Source of the DNA: Devosia enhydra
Lineage (GTDB): Bacteria > Pseudomonadota > Alphaproteobacteria > Rhizobiales > Devosiaceae
Direction of reading: 5' to 3'
Length of the DNA stretch: 64,000 nucleotides
Assembly (NCBI RefSeq): GCF_900119845.1
Contig: NZ_FPKU01000003.1
Location: 675,990 to 739,989 of the forward strand
Part shown: positions 49,998-59,553 of the stretch, in pieces
Position numbering within the stretch: the stretch's first letter is position 1
Layout: each line of letters starts with the position of its first letter
Translations under genes and position numbers: made by a program
The notes under the pieces: generated by a model
What the model saw: only the letters and a program-made list of their open reading frames with translations
What the model was told of the DNA's origin: nothing
Databases searched by the model: none

Positions 49998-51635
49998 TCA
50001 GGGCGGATCGATGGTATCCTTGCGCTCGACCGAGGCGAACCAGTCGGGCGGGCGCTCGATCCAGCGGCGCACCACCGGCATGCCCTCGCCCCGATGAAGG
50101 GCGCGGATGCGGGTGGTAATCTCGGCATCGGCCTGGGTGGTGCGCTGGTTGAAGCGCAGATATTCGGTCCAGGTCGGGCACATATAGCTCTCGGTCCACA
50201 TCTCGGGATGCTCGAGATCGCGCTTCAGGACCCAGTGGCGGGCGCCGTTGCGGATGCGCACGCGCTTCCTGTCGGCCATGACGTCGAGGAAGGCCGCGAC
50301 ATCGGCCGGCAGGATGCGATATTCCACCGAGATGACGATGGGCCCGGAGCGCGGCTGCACGTCGAGTTCGAGATGGGGCGCCGTCCAGCGGTTGAACGGG
50401 TCGAGATTGGCGGCCGAACGCTGCGGCAGCGCCAGCCAGAGACCGATGGCCGCTCCGGCGAGCAGCGTCAGGGCAGCTCCACCCATTGCGACAGCCACGC
50501 CCTGCCCGTCCGCCACCACGCCCCAGAGCCAGCTGCCCGCCGCCATGCCCCCGAAGATGGAGGTCTGGTAGAGCGAGAGCGTCCGCCCCACCACCCAGCG
50601 CGGCGAGGAGAGCTGCACCGTGACGTTGAGCAGCGATTGCGCCAGAACCCAGCAGGATCCGGCGATCGCGCAGCCCAGGGCGGTGAGCCAGGCATTGGGG
50701 CTCGCCCCCACGATCACGGCGGCCAGCGCATAGGTGCAAAAGGCGATGCGGATGATGGTTTCGCTCGGCAGCATGGCCTGGAGCCGCGTGGTCATCAGCG
50801 CCCCGCCGATGGCCCCGATGCCGAAGGCGCCCAGAAGCAGGCCATAGAGTTCGGGTCCGCCACCGGGCAGCGATTGCGCCACCACCGGCAGCAGCGCCAC
50901 CACCACGATGGCGGCGATGCCGAAGGCGAAGCCGCGCAGATAGACCTTGCCGATATTGGGCGACATGGCGACGTAGCGCAGCCCGCCCATCATCGCCGAG
51001 CCCATGGTCTCGCGCGGCAGGGTGCTGGGCGCGGACGGCGCCTTCCAGAGCAGCAGGATGACGATCAGCGGCAGGTAGGAGAGCGCATTGAGCCCGAAGG
51101 CCGCCGTGGCACCCGCCGCGCCCACGATGAGCCCGCCAATGGCCGGGCCGAGGCTGCGCGAGAGGTTGAAGCCGATCGAATTGAGAGCCACCGCCCCCGG
51201 CAGGTCGGCCCGCGGCACGATATCGCCGACGGAAGCCTGCCATGAGGGATTGTTGAGCGCCGTGCCGCAACCGATGAGGAAGGTGAAGGCCAGCAGCAGC
51301 CAGGGATTGATCAACCCCAGATAGGTGGTGATGGCCAGGGCAACCGACACGCAGAGCATGAAGATCTGCGCGCCGAGCATGACGCGGCGGCGGTTGAAGG
51401 TATCGGCGACGGCGCCGCCGACGACCGAGAACAGCATGAGGGGCAGGGTCGTGGCGGCCTGCACCAGCGCCACCATGTCCACCGACTGGGCGATCGCCGT
51501 CATCAGCCAGGCGGCGCCGACGGTCTGAATCAGCCCGCCGAAGCTGGAGGCGAGATTGGCCAGCCAGATCGAGCGGTAGGTGGTGTGACGGAACGGTGCC
51601 AGCGGCCCCGGCCGTTTTACGCGCGTATCCTCCAT
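49998..51635 (-). CDS. MFS transporter (MFS_3 type) with C-terminal soluble domain
   Basis: 545 residues. About the first 410 hold some twelve membrane helices of the EntS-like MFS_3 exporter group (FRHTTYRSIWLANLASSFGG, DTFNRRRVMLGAQ, NNPSWQASVGDIVPR). The last ~130 residues are hydrophilic and start SGPIVISVEYRILPADVAAF, resembling the ferredoxin-like antibiotic-biosynthesis-monooxygenase fold seen fused to this MFS group. Convergent with the Ldh2 gene. Substrate unknown; drug or metabolite export is typical. Confidence 0.87.
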   Translation of the reverse strand: MEDTRVKRPGPLAPFRHTTYRSIWLANLASSFGGLIQTVGAAWLMTAIAQSVDMVALVQAATTLPLMLFSVVGGAVADTFNRRRVMLGAQIFMLCVSVALAITTYLGLINPWLLLAFTFLIGCGTALNNPSWQASVGDIVPRADLPGAVALNSIGFNLSRSLGPAIGGLIVGAAGATAAFGLNALSYLPLIVILLLWKAPSAPSTLPRETMGSAMMGGLRYVAMSPNIGKVYLRGFAFGIAAIVVVALLPVVAQSLPGGGPELYGLLLGAFGIGAIGGALMTTRLQAMLPSETIIRIAFCTYALAAVIVGASPNAWLTALGCAIAGSCWVLAQSLLNVTVQLSSPRWVVGRTLSLYQTSIFGGMAAGSWLWGVVADGQGVAVAMGGAALTLLAGAAIGLWLALPQRSAANLDPFNRWTAPHLELDVQPRSGPIVISVEYRILPADVAAFLDVMADRKRVRIRNGARHWVLKRDLEHPEMWTESYMCPTWTEYLRFNQRTTQADAEITTRIRALHRGEGMPVVRRWIERPPDWFASVERKDTIDPP

Positions 51636-51778
51636 GGCCTCCCAGCCTCACGACCCCCGGAGGCCGGCTGATGGAAGTGCCGGACGACAACTGCGACGGA
51701 GGACGCAGGAGTTTCATGAGCCGATTGGCCGGCAAAGGCAAGCCTTGTCAGGCCTTTGCGGGCTCCGGCAGCATCCGT

Positions 51779-51807
51779 GGAGAGGCGGGGCACTCCCCCG
51801 CCTCTCC
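51779..51807 (-). terminator. Strong hairpin downstream of the ribose-type binding protein gene
   Basis: GGAGAGGCGGGG (51779-51790) and CCCCGCCTCTCC (51796-51807) form a perfect 12-bp stem with a 5-nt loop, 16 bp past the stop at 51823. There is no T-run on the minus strand, so it may be a message-stabilising or factor-assisted terminator. Confidence 0.55.
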
Positions 51808-51822
51808 GGCAGTCAGGCGTGA

Positions 51823-52764
51823 TCAGTCGTAAAGGACCGCGGCGATCTCGGGATTGGCCATGGTCGAGGCATCGTAATAATAAAAGCCCGTGTCGATGAC
51901 CGGCTGCAGCGTCTCGCCCTTGAGGGCGGCTACGGCGGCCTTGACGGTCTCGTAGCCGATGCCCACCGGGTTCTGCGTGATGGCGCCGTTCATCAGGCCT
52001 TCGGTGATCGCCTGCTTCTGCTGGGCGCCCGAATCATAGCCGATCACGACGATGGAGCTGCCAAGCTCGCGCTTGCCGTTGACCACGCCGATGGCCGAGC
52101 CCTCATTGGCTCCAAAGATGCCCTTCAGGTCGGGATTGGCGAGCAGGATCGACTTGGTGATCTCGGTCGACTGCAGATGGTCGCCACCACCATACTGGAC
52201 GGCCACGACCTCGATATTGGGATAGGCTTCCTTGATGCGGTTGACGAAGCCGTCGACGCGATCGATGCCGGTGCGGCTGGTCTGATCATGGGCGACCACG
52301 GCGACCTTGCCCGAACCCCCGATGAGTTCGGCCATCTTGTCGGCCGCAAGAGCGGCTGCCGCGACGTTGTCGGTGGTGGCGGTGGTGAGCGGAATGTCGC
52401 TGTCGACGCCCGAGTCGAAGGCGATCACCGGGATGTTGCGATCCTTGGCCTGCTGGAGCAGCGGGGTCGCGGCCTGGCTGTCGAGGGCGGCAAAGCCGAT
52501 GGCATCGGGATTGCGCGAGAGGGCGGCGGCCAGCATGTCGATCTGGCGGTCGACCTGGGTCTCGCTGTCGGGGCCCTCGAAGGTGACGTTGACATTGAAT
52601 TCGGCGGCGGCCTTGTCGGCGCCCGCTTTCACGGCCTGCCAGAACTGGTGCTGGAAGCCCTTGGAGATGAGCGCGATGTCGGGCTTGTCCTGGGCCATTG
52701 CAGGGGCGCCGAACCCGAGTGCGGCGGCAAGCGCGATGGCGGAAATGAGGGTGCGTCTGTTCAT
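51823..52764 (-). CDS. Sugar ABC transporter substrate-binding protein (ribose/RbsB type)
   Basis: 313 residues from ATG 52764 (GGGAGGAC with good spacing). Signal peptide MNRRTLISAIALAAALGFG to APAMAQ. Periplasmic-binding type 1 fold: ISKGFQHQFWQAVKAGADKA, DAIGFAALDS, VIAFDSGVDS, KVAVVAHDQTSRTG, GIFGANEGSAIGV and VVIGYDSGAQQ. Receptor for the permease and ATPase encoded upstream on the same strand. Sugar not determinable. Confidence 0.92.
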   Translation of the reverse strand: MNRRTLISAIALAAALGFGAPAMAQDKPDIALISKGFQHQFWQAVKAGADKAAAEFNVNVTFEGPDSETQVDRQIDMLAAALSRNPDAIGFAALDSQAATPLLQQAKDRNIPVIAFDSGVDSDIPLTTATTDNVAAAALAADKMAELIGGSGKVAVVAHDQTSRTGIDRVDGFVNRIKEAYPNIEVVAVQYGGGDHLQSTEITKSILLANPDLKGIFGANEGSAIGVVNGKRELGSSIVVIGYDSGAQQKQAITEGLMNGAITQNPVGIGYETVKAAVAALKGETLQPVIDTGFYYYDASTMANPEIAAVLYD

Positions 52765-52876
52765 GAAAGTCCTCCCGGATGGAGTTGCTGTTGTTGAAGC
52801 CTTGCGAGGGCTTGCCGCCCTTCTTGGTCTTGGCGCGCCTGCCTGCATGAGGGCGGGCGCGCTGGAAACATGGCCG

Positions 52877-53875
52877 TCAGAGCCGCCTGCGGCGCAGGAT
52901 ATCGGCATAGACGGCGAGGATGATGATGGTGCCGGTGACCACGGTCTGCCATTCCTGCGCCACCGACAGGATGCGCAGGCCATTGGCCAGAACCGAGATG
53001 ATGAGCGCCCCGATCAGCGTGCCCAGGATGGTGCCGCGCCCGCCCGAGAGCGAAGTGCCCCCGATCACGACCGCCGCGATGGCATCGAGCTCATAGCCCT
53101 GCCCCAGCGCCGGCTGCGCCGAATTGAGGCGGCTGGCGATGAGCAGCCCGGCCACCCCGCAGATGCCGCCGGCCAGCGCATAGACGGCGATCTTCCAGCG
53201 ATCGGTGTTGACGCCCGAAAGCCGCACGGCCTCCTCGTTGGAGCCCAGCGCGAAGGTGTAGCGCCCCAGCACCGTGCGCCCGAGGATGAAGGCCGCGATG
53301 ATGGCGACGAGGAACAGGATCAGCACGCCATTTGGAATGGGCAGGGCCGGGAACACGGAGCCGATAATGGACCCCTGCGCGATCTGGGTGAAGCCGGGCG
53401 TGTCGTTGAAATAGATCGGTCGCGTGCCCGAAATCACCAGCGACAGACCTTTGAGGATCAGCATCATGCCCAGCGTGGCGATGAAGGGCGGCACCTTGAG
53501 CTTGGCGACGATGGTGCCCGAAATCAGCCCGCTGGCGGTGCCCGCGGCGATGGCGGCGAGGATGCCGAGCGGCAGGGGCATGCCCAGATAGGTCAGCACC
53601 ACCCCGCAGATCACGGCGCAGAAGGTCATCAGCGTACCCACAGAGAGGTCGATGCCGCCGGTGATGATCACGAGGGTCGCGGCAATCGCCAGCACACCAT
53701 TGACCGACGTCGCCTGCAGGATGGCGAGCACATTGTTGGTCTGCATGAAATTGGGCGAGGCCAACGAGAACACCACGACCAGCGCGATGAGCCCGGAAAA
53801 AGCCAGGAGCCGGTGGAACGCCCCGGTGATGCGGATGCCCTGGGGCTTGGCGGGGGTGGCAAGCGTGTCGGTCAT
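52877..53875 (-). CDS. Sugar ABC transporter permease (RbsC type)
   Basis: 332 residues with about 8-10 membrane helices. Family stretches: SPNFMQTNNVLAILQATSVN, VIITGGIDLSVGTLMTFCAV, ALGSNEEAVRLSGVNTDRWK and AIAAVVIGGTSLSGGRGTIL. Forms the homodimeric channel with the RbsA-like ATPase. Lies 112 bp before the binding-protein start; a repeat cluster separates it from the ATPase gene. Confidence 0.93.
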   Translation of the reverse strand: MTDTLATPAKPQGIRITGAFHRLLAFSGLIALVVVFSLASPNFMQTNNVLAILQATSVNGVLAIAATLVIITGGIDLSVGTLMTFCAVICGVVLTYLGMPLPLGILAAIAAGTASGLISGTIVAKLKVPPFIATLGMMLILKGLSLVISGTRPIYFNDTPGFTQIAQGSIIGSVFPALPIPNGVLILFLVAIIAAFILGRTVLGRYTFALGSNEEAVRLSGVNTDRWKIAVYALAGGICGVAGLLIASRLNSAQPALGQGYELDAIAAVVIGGTSLSGGRGTILGTLIGALIISVLANGLRILSVAQEWQTVVTGTIIILAVYADILRRRRL

Positions 53876-53918
53876 TGTGTCTGGCCCTTCAAACTGATCG
53901 TCGCGGCTCCTGCGCCCC

Positions 53919-54025
53919 CTCTCCCCTCAGGGGAGAGGGACGGGGTGAGGGGGCCTTCCTGCTGATATGAAAGCAAAGGCCCCCTCGCCCGGCGCTGCGC
54001 GCCGACCTCTCCCCCGAGGGAGAGG
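53919..54025. repeat. Intercistronic hairpin cluster, repeat family B
   Basis: Three stem-loops in a row: CTCTCCCCT-C-AGGGGAGAG (53919-53937), GAGGGGGCCTT / AAGGCCCCCTC (53947-53957 with 53976-53986) and CCTCTCCC / GGGAGAGG (54006-54013 with 54018-54025). They lie between the ATPase and permease genes of one transport operon. The first shares its core with the 26321 palindrome. Likely a mobile-type repeat that may also tune relative expression. Confidence 0.72.
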
Positions 54026-54055
54026 TGAAAGGAGACCGGGTGCGCGTGACGCGGA

Positions 54056-55618
54056 CTAGGCTGCATGAGGTGCCTCCACCGCGCTCTGGCGCTGCGTGGC
54101 GAGTTGCATGATGGCTTCCTGGCTGGCCCCTGCGGGCAGGAAGCCGGTGAGCCGGCCTTCGCACATCACCGCGATGCGGTGCGAGAGCCGCAGAACCTCG
54201 GGCAGTTCGGAGGAAATCACGATGATGGCGCGGCCCTGCGCGGCCAGCGCGTTGAGCAGCTTGTAGATCTCGGTCTTGGCGCCGACATCGATGCCGCGTG
54301 TCGGTTCATCGAAGATCAGGATCTCGCAGTCGCGCAAAAGCCATTTGGCGATGACCACCTTCTGCTGGTTGCCGCCCGAGAGCAGGCGCGCCTCCTGCTG
54401 GTCCGAAGGGGTCTTGATCGAGAGCTGGCCGATATAGCGCTTGGCGATATCGCGCATCTCGCCATCCTTGAGCACCCCGCCGGGGGCGCAGAAGCGCTCG
54501 AGACTGGCCAGCGCGATGTTGTTGCGCACGTCGAGGCCGGTGGCGAGGCCGAAATGCTTGCGGTCTTCGGACAGGTAGCCGATGCCGGCCTTGACCGCAT
54601 CCTCGGGGCGCCGGATCGAGACCGCCTTGCCGTTGATCCGGATTTCGCCCGCTTCGAGCGGATCGGCCCCGAAGATGGCGCGCGCCACCTCGGTGCGGCC
54701 GGCCCCCATCAGCCCGGCAAAGCCGAGGATCTCGCCCTTGCGGACATGGAGGCTCACGTCGCGGATTTCGCGACCGCGCCTCAGCCCGATCACTTCGAGC
54801 GCGATGGGCGCATCCTCGCTGGCCCTGGGCGCCGCGACTTCGGTGGTCAGCGCCCGGCCCACCATCATCGCGATGATGGTTTCGATCGGCGTGTCGGCGG
54901 CCGGCACCGTGCCGACATATTCGCCGTCGCGCATCACCGTCACCCGGTCCGAGATGCGCTTGATCTCGTCCATCTTGTGGGAAATGTAGACGATGCCGAC
55001 GCCCTCCGCCTTGAGCCGGCGGATGATGGCGAAAAGCTCGGCGATCTCGGCATCGTTGAGCGCCGCGGTGGGCTCGTCCATGATCAGAACGCGGCTCTTG
55101 TGCGACAGCGCCTTGGCGATCTCGACCATCTGCTGCTTGGCGATGGTGAGGCTTTCCACCGGCGCGCGCGGATCGAGCGCGAGGTTCATGCTCTTGAAGA
55201 TGCTGGCGGCGCCATCATTGAGGGCCGCCTCGTCGAGCAGCAATCCAAAAGCTTTTCGGGGCTCGCGTCCGATGAAGATGTTCTGCGCGGCGGTCAGCTC
55301 GCGCATCAGGCTCAGTTCCTGGTGAATGATGCCGATGCCGAGCGCCTGCGCCTCACGCGGCGAGCCGATCTCCACGGGCTGGCCGTCGATGCGGATGGTG
55401 CCGGCATCCTTGGCATAGACGCCCGACAGGATCTTCATCAGCGTCGACTTGCCGGCGCCGTTCTCGCCCATGAGGGCATGGACCTCGCCGGGCAGCAGCT
55501 CGAACCGCACCGACTTGAGCGCATGCACGCCGGGAAAGGATTTCTCGATGCCCTCCATCGCGACGATGGGGGTCGCAAGGGGGGACGCAGCAGACGCAGA
55601 CGCGCTCTGGATGCTCAT
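54056..55618 (-). CDS. Sugar ABC transporter ATP-binding protein (RbsA/MglA type)
   Basis: 520 residues from ATG 55618 (GGAGGAG nine bases upstream); an ATG at 55663 adds 15 residues. Two nucleotide-binding domains: the first with [31 protein letters not shown] and [10 protein letters not shown]; the second with a degenerate P-loop ([17 protein letters not shown]), [16 protein letters not shown] and [13 protein letters not shown], as normal for this family. Powers ribose-type sugar import. First gene of the operon, divergent from an IclR gene. Confidence 0.94.
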   Translation of the reverse strand: MSIQSASASAASPLATPIVAMEGIEKSFPGVHALKSVRFELLPGEVHALMGENGAGKSTLMKILSGVYAKDAGTIRIDGQPVEIGSPREAQALGIGIIHQELSLMRELTAAQNIFIGREPRKAFGLLLDEAALNDGAASIFKSMNLALDPRAPVESLTIAKQQMVEIAKALSHKSRVLIMDEPTAALNDAEIAELFAIIRRLKAEGVGIVYISHKMDEIKRISDRVTVMRDGEYVGTVPAADTPIETIIAMMVGRALTTEVAAPRASEDAPIALEVIGLRRGREIRDVSLHVRKGEILGFAGLMGAGRTEVARAIFGADPLEAGEIRINGKAVSIRRPEDAVKAGIGYLSEDRKHFGLATGLDVRNNIALASLERFCAPGGVLKDGEMRDIAKRYIGQLSIKTPSDQQEARLLSGGNQQKVVIAKWLLRDCEILIFDEPTRGIDVGAKTEIYKLLNALAAQGRAIIVISSELPEVLRLSHRIAVMCEGRLTGFLPAGASQEAIMQLATQRQSAVEAPHAA

Positions 55619-55660
55619 GCCCGATCGCTCCTCCCAGCTCAATCGCGCCATGGCTCTTGC

Positions 55661-55692
55661 CATATACGAATGATTTATTCACAAATGAACGC
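55661..55692. promoter_or_regulatory. Candidate divergent operator/promoter of the sugar importer and IclR gene
   Basis: A+T-rich island in the 110-bp divergent gap, with overlapping short inverted repeats GAAT-N5-ATTC (55668-55680) and, on the minus strand, TTCA-TTTG-TGAA. TATATG on the minus strand could be a -10 box for the transporter operon. A likely IclR site by position only. Confidence 0.35.
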
Positions 55693-55728
55693 GGACTGCA
55701 ATAGGCTCACGCCAACGGGAGGGGCGGC

Positions 55729-56499
55729 ATGAGCAGCGATGTGAAGGACGGCCCGGCCGAGCGCTATCGTGCGCCCGCTCTCGACAAGGGCCTCGATATT
55801 CTCGAACTGCTCTCCGAGCAGCCGCGTGGCATGACGCGGGGCGAGATCGTGCGGGCCATGGGGCGCAGCCCCAGCGAAATCTATCGCATGCTCGAGCGCC
55901 TCGTGGCGCGCGACTATGTCAGCCGCTCGCCCGAGGGCGACCGCTATGCGCTCACCATCAAGCTCTTCGTGCTCGCCCACAGGCATCCGCCCGTGCGCCG
56001 GCTCGTGGCGCGCGCCACCCCGGTGATGGACCGGTTCGCGCGGCTTGCCGGGCAATCCTGCCATCTCGTCGTGCCCGAGCGGGGCACCGCTGTCGTAGCC
56101 CAGCAGGTCAGCAGTTCGGGCAGCTGGGAATTCGGCATCCGCGTCGGCACCGAGATCGATCTTTTAGGCTCGGGATCGGGACAGGTGCTGCTGGCCTTCC
56201 GCGCCCCCGAGGCGGTGGCGGACCTGCTGGCGTTCTGGCAGGGCACCGACAGGGCGCAAAGGCTGGAGGCCATCGAGCCCTCGCTCGCCCAATACCGGCG
56301 GGCCGGCTATCGGGCCGCGCCGAGCCTGCAGATCGAGGGCGTCGAAGACCTGACGGTGCCCGTGCTCTCGCCAGATGGCTATGCGGCCGCCGCCCTCACC
56401 TGCCCCTTCATCCGACGGCTCGACCGCTCCGACCAGCCCGGCCGCACCGAGACGCTCAATCTTTTGCGCGAGGCCGGCGGCGCCATTTCGGTGGACTGA
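55729..56499 (+). CDS. IclR family transcriptional regulator
   Basis: 256 residues. HTH at about 18-75 (ALDKGLDILELLSEQPRGMT, then RSPSEIYRMLERLVARDYV) and an IclR effector domain (GQSCHLVVPERGTAVVAQQV, LGSGSGQVLLAF, VPVLSPDGYAAAALTCPF). GGGAGGGG is four bases before the ATG. Divergent from the ribose-type importer, and 132 bp upstream of the M19-like gene, so it may govern either. Ligand unknown. Confidence 0.91.
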   Translation: MSSDVKDGPAERYRAPALDKGLDILELLSEQPRGMTRGEIVRAMGRSPSEIYRMLERLVARDYVSRSPEGDRYALTIKLFVLAHRHPPVRRLVARATPVMDRFARLAGQSCHLVVPERGTAVVAQQVSSSGSWEFGIRVGTEIDLLGSGSGQVLLAFRAPEAVADLLAFWQGTDRAQRLEAIEPSLAQYRRAGYRAAPSLQIEGVEDLTVPVLSPDGYAAAALTCPFIRRLDRSDQPGRTETLNLLREAGGAISVD

Positions 56500-56631
56500 C
56501 GAATTTACGAAATTCGCAGAACGACCACCTTATCATCGCAAAATTCGTCAAAAAGCACTCGACGGACGCCGCAGATGCGATAAGGTGTGGGAAAGGGCCG
56601 CGCAAGGCCCGCCCGACCGAGGACTTCATTG

Positions 56632-57660
56632 ATGCTGGATACGACGACCCTCAGCGCTTCCGAGCAGGCGCATATCGAGAAACTGCACGCCGAAGCCATC
56701 GTGATCGATGGCTCCATCGTGGTGGAACTGGGCGAAAACCACTTCACCCGCTACAAGAGCGGCGGGGTCACGGCCGTGAACCACACCGTCACTGGCCCCT
56801 ATTCGGACCTCTACACCTCGTTTCTCGAACTCAACCGCGCCAGTCGTTGGATCGAGGCCAATACCGACAAGGTGCTCCTGGCCCGAACCGTCGCCGACAT
56901 CCATGAAGCCAAGCGCTCGGGCCGCGAAGCCATCATCTTCGGGCCCCAGAATGTCGAGATGATCGGCTTCGAGCTCGGGCTTCTGGGCACGTTCTACGAT
57001 CTGGGCTGCCGCATCATGCAGCTCACCTACCAGCGCCAGAATTTCATCGGCTCGGGCTGCGGTGAAAAGACCGATGACGGCCTCTCCAACTATGGCCGCC
57101 AGTTCATCAAGGAAATGAACCAGCTCGGCATCGTGGTCGACGTCTCCCATTGCGGGCAGCGCACTACGGTGGAGGCGATGGAAGCCTCCGACAAGCCGAT
57201 CATGATCACGCATTCCTTCTGCGCCAGCCTGTCGCCCCATATCCGCGCCAAGACCGACGACACCATCCGCGAACTCGGCAAGCATGGCGGCGTGATGGGC
57301 ATCACCGGGCTTTCGCCCTATCTCTACTATCCCGACAAGCCGACCACCCAGCCCGACATCGCCCGGCTGGTGGAGCATATCGACAAGATCGTCGAGCTTG
57401 CCGGCATCGACAGCGTCGCCATCGGGCTCGATTTCGACGAGACCTATTCGCCCGAAAAGCGCGCGGCCGCCGCCGCCCGCCATGGCGCGCTGCTCGGCAA
57501 TTGGCCGTGGGGCGAACGCCGCTGCAAGACGCTCAACGACGCCGCCGAATTCCCCAACATCACGACCGGCCTCGTCAAGCGCGGCTATTCGGACGACGAC
57601 ATCAAGAAGATCCTCGGCGGCAACTGGCTGCGCGTGATGGCCGCCAGCTGGAAGGCCTGA
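56632..57660 (+). CDS. M19 (membrane dipeptidase)-like protein lacking canonical metal ligands
   Basis: 342 residues from ATG 56632 (GAGG nine bases upstream). The M19 barrel is recognisable in LGLLGTFYDLGCRIMQLTYQ, DDGLSNYGRQFIKEMNQLGI, VVDVSHCGQRT (His), IMITHSFCASLSPHIR (His) and GIDSVAIGLDFD (Asp). But the N-terminal HxD ligand pair (DGHND in typical members) reads VIDGSIVVEL, and the bridging Glu segment (GIEGG) reads FGPQNVE. Two of the usual ligand groups are therefore missing, so dipeptidase activity is doubtful or uses another metal arrangement. Upstream of an orphan peptide-binding protein. Confidence 0.83.
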   Translation: MLDTTTLSASEQAHIEKLHAEAIVIDGSIVVELGENHFTRYKSGGVTAVNHTVTGPYSDLYTSFLELNRASRWIEANTDKVLLARTVADIHEAKRSGREAIIFGPQNVEMIGFELGLLGTFYDLGCRIMQLTYQRQNFIGSGCGEKTDDGLSNYGRQFIKEMNQLGIVVDVSHCGQRTTVEAMEASDKPIMITHSFCASLSPHIRAKTDDTIRELGKHGGVMGITGLSPYLYYPDKPTTQPDIARLVEHIDKIVELAGIDSVAIGLDFDETYSPEKRAAAAARHGALLGNWPWGERRCKTLNDAAEFPNITTGLVKRGYSDDDIKKILGGNWLRVMAASWKA

Positions 57661-57844
57661 CCCGATCGTTACCGGGCGGCGGCCTCCGGGCTGCCCCCGG
57701 CCATGGCATGAGCACCACCCGTCGCGCCCCTGGCGGAGGCGTGACGGCACCACCCGAGGCCCGGGACGGACGAGCCGCCTCCATCCCGGACGTGCAGACC
57801 CGCATAAGCCGGCAGGGTTGCGGCCCCGTGCCATGGAGACCAAG

Positions 57845-59440
57845 ATGAAGCAGCCCAAAGTGAACAGACTCCGCCGGATGGTGACGTTCGGCGCCGCGAT
57901 GGCCCTCCTCGCCGGCACCGCGATCGGCATGGCGACCCCGGCCATGGCGCAGATGGAGAAGCGCTTCTCCATCCCCGAGGAAACCAGCCTGACCCCGACC
58001 CCGGGCGGCCGGATCAACATGCTGATCCGCCTCGACGTGCAGACGCTCGACCCGCATGTGACGTCCGACACCTCGGGCTTCCTGATCGTCGAGCAGATCT
58101 ATGAATCGCTGCTCGAAACCACGATGGATGGCCTGCAGCCGGCGCTTGCCGAAAGCTGGGAAATCTCGGAAGACGGCAAGACCTACACCTTCAAGCTCAG
58201 GCAGAACGCCAAATTCCACTCGGGCAATCCGGTGACCTCGGCCGATGTGAAATATTCCATCGAGCGCATCCAGAACCCGGCCACCGCCTCGCCGCGCGCC
58301 CGCTCCTATTCCAACATCACCAGCATCGAGACGCCTGACGACCACACGGTGGTCTTCAACCTCAATGCGCCCAACGCGCCGTTCCTCACCCTGCTCTCGA
58401 CCTATGGCGCCTCCATTGTCGATCGCACCGTGATCGAGGGCACCGGGCTCAACCAGACCACGGACGCCGGCTCGGGCGCGTTCAAGCTGCGCGAACATGT
58501 CGTGGGCCAGCGCGTGGTGCTGGACAAGCACACCGAATACTGGCGCGAAGGCCAGCCCTATCTCGACGGCATCGACATCACCTGGAACCCGGACGACAAC
58601 GCCCGCGCCGCCGCCATCCGCTCGGGCACGGTCGACTTCCTGTGGTTCGCCGCGCCCGAATTCATCGATGCGCTCAAGACCGATCCGGCCGTCAAGTGGT
58701 TCGGCGGCTCGGGCTCGCTGTCGCTGCACTTCCGTATGAACACCTCGCGCAAGCCGTGGGATGACGTGCGGGTGCGTCAGGCGGTGTTCTATGCGCTCGA
58801 CCGTCAGGAAATCCTCGATATCGCCAATTCGGGCCACGGCACCGTGCTCAATGCCGGCTACCTGCCGCCCGATCGCTGGGGTTCGGTCAAGGAGCCGATC
58901 TACGGCGCGCCCGATATCGAGAAGGCCAAGGCGCTGCTCGCCGAAGCCGGCTATCCCGATGGTTTCGAGACCAATCTGCTCGTGATCTCAACCTCCGCCT
59001 TCCAGGTGCGTTCGGCTGAAGTCGAGCAATACCAGCTGGCCAATGTCGGCATCAAGGTGAACCTGCAGCTGGCGGAATCCACCGTCGCCAACGCAGCCAT
59101 CCGGGCCAACGACTTCGACATCTACCAGAGCGGCTTCTCGATGACGCTCGATCCGGATGAGCGCTTCTCCTCGGCATTCGCGACCGGCGGCGGCCTCAAT
59201 TACGGCAACTGGAGCGATCCGGAGTATGATGCCCTGATCGAAAAGGCCCGCACCGAGCTCGACCGCGATGCGCGCGAAAAGCTCTACCAGGAAGCCGAAA
59301 CCATCCTCGCCACCCGCGGGCCGGTCGGCATGACCTGGGCCTCGGCCTCCTATGACGTCCTGGCCAACAAGGTCATGGGCTACAATGGCGATGCCGGCCT
59401 GAGCTTCCGGTTCTACCGCAATCTCTGGCTCCAGCAGTAA
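57845..59440 (+). CDS. ABC transporter substrate-binding protein, peptide type (family 5), no adjacent permease
   Basis: 531 residues from ATG 57845 (GGAG six bases upstream; ATGs at 57818 and 57833 are also in frame). Signal peptide ends near TPAMAQM. Family 5 features: INMLIRLDVQTLDPHVTSDT, YTFKLRQNAKFHSGNPVTSA, AGSGAFKLREHVVGQRVVLD and VRVRQAVFYALDRQEILDIA. No permease or ATPase gene adjoins, so it may dock on the Dpp-type permease encoded at 44-48 kb or on a distant one. Follows the M19-like gene, which may act on the same solute. Ends at two hairpins. Confidence 0.92.
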   Translation: MKQPKVNRLRRMVTFGAAMALLAGTAIGMATPAMAQMEKRFSIPEETSLTPTPGGRINMLIRLDVQTLDPHVTSDTSGFLIVEQIYESLLETTMDGLQPALAESWEISEDGKTYTFKLRQNAKFHSGNPVTSADVKYSIERIQNPATASPRARSYSNITSIETPDDHTVVFNLNAPNAPFLTLLSTYGASIVDRTVIEGTGLNQTTDAGSGAFKLREHVVGQRVVLDKHTEYWREGQPYLDGIDITWNPDDNARAAAIRSGTVDFLWFAAPEFIDALKTDPAVKWFGGSGSLSLHFRMNTSRKPWDDVRVRQAVFYALDRQEILDIANSGHGTVLNAGYLPPDRWGSVKEPIYGAPDIEKAKALLAEAGYPDGFETNLLVISTSAFQVRSAEVEQYQLANVGIKVNLQLAESTVANAAIRANDFDIYQSGFSMTLDPDERFSSAFATGGGLNYGNWSDPEYDALIEKARTELDRDAREKLYQEAETILATRGPVGMTWASASYDVLANKVMGYNGDAGLSFRFYRNLWLQQ

Positions 59441-59450
59441 GATCCCAGCT

Positions 59451-59472
59451 CCCGGCCGGTGATCCGGCCGGG
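59451..59472 (+). terminator. Perfect hairpin just after the peptide-binding protein gene
   Basis: CCCGGCCGG-TGAT-CCGGCCGGG: perfect 9-bp stem 11 bp past the stop, without a following T-run. Probably a message 3' end stabiliser working with the next hairpin. Confidence 0.5.
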
Positions 59473-59493
59473 TAGCACCAGAACCGAGCGAAG

Positions 59494-59525
59494 CCCCGTT
59501 CCGGCAAAACCGGGATGGGGTTTTG
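59494..59525 (+). terminator. Rho-independent terminator
   Basis: CCCCGTTCCGG (59494-59504) pairs with CCGGGATGGGG (59510-59520) through an 11-bp stem with two G-T pairs and a CAAAA loop, followed by TTTTGCGTTT. Correct strand and place to end the binding-protein transcript. Confidence 0.68.
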
Positions 59526-59553
59526 CGTTTATCTCCGCAATCAATGTGCCAGT

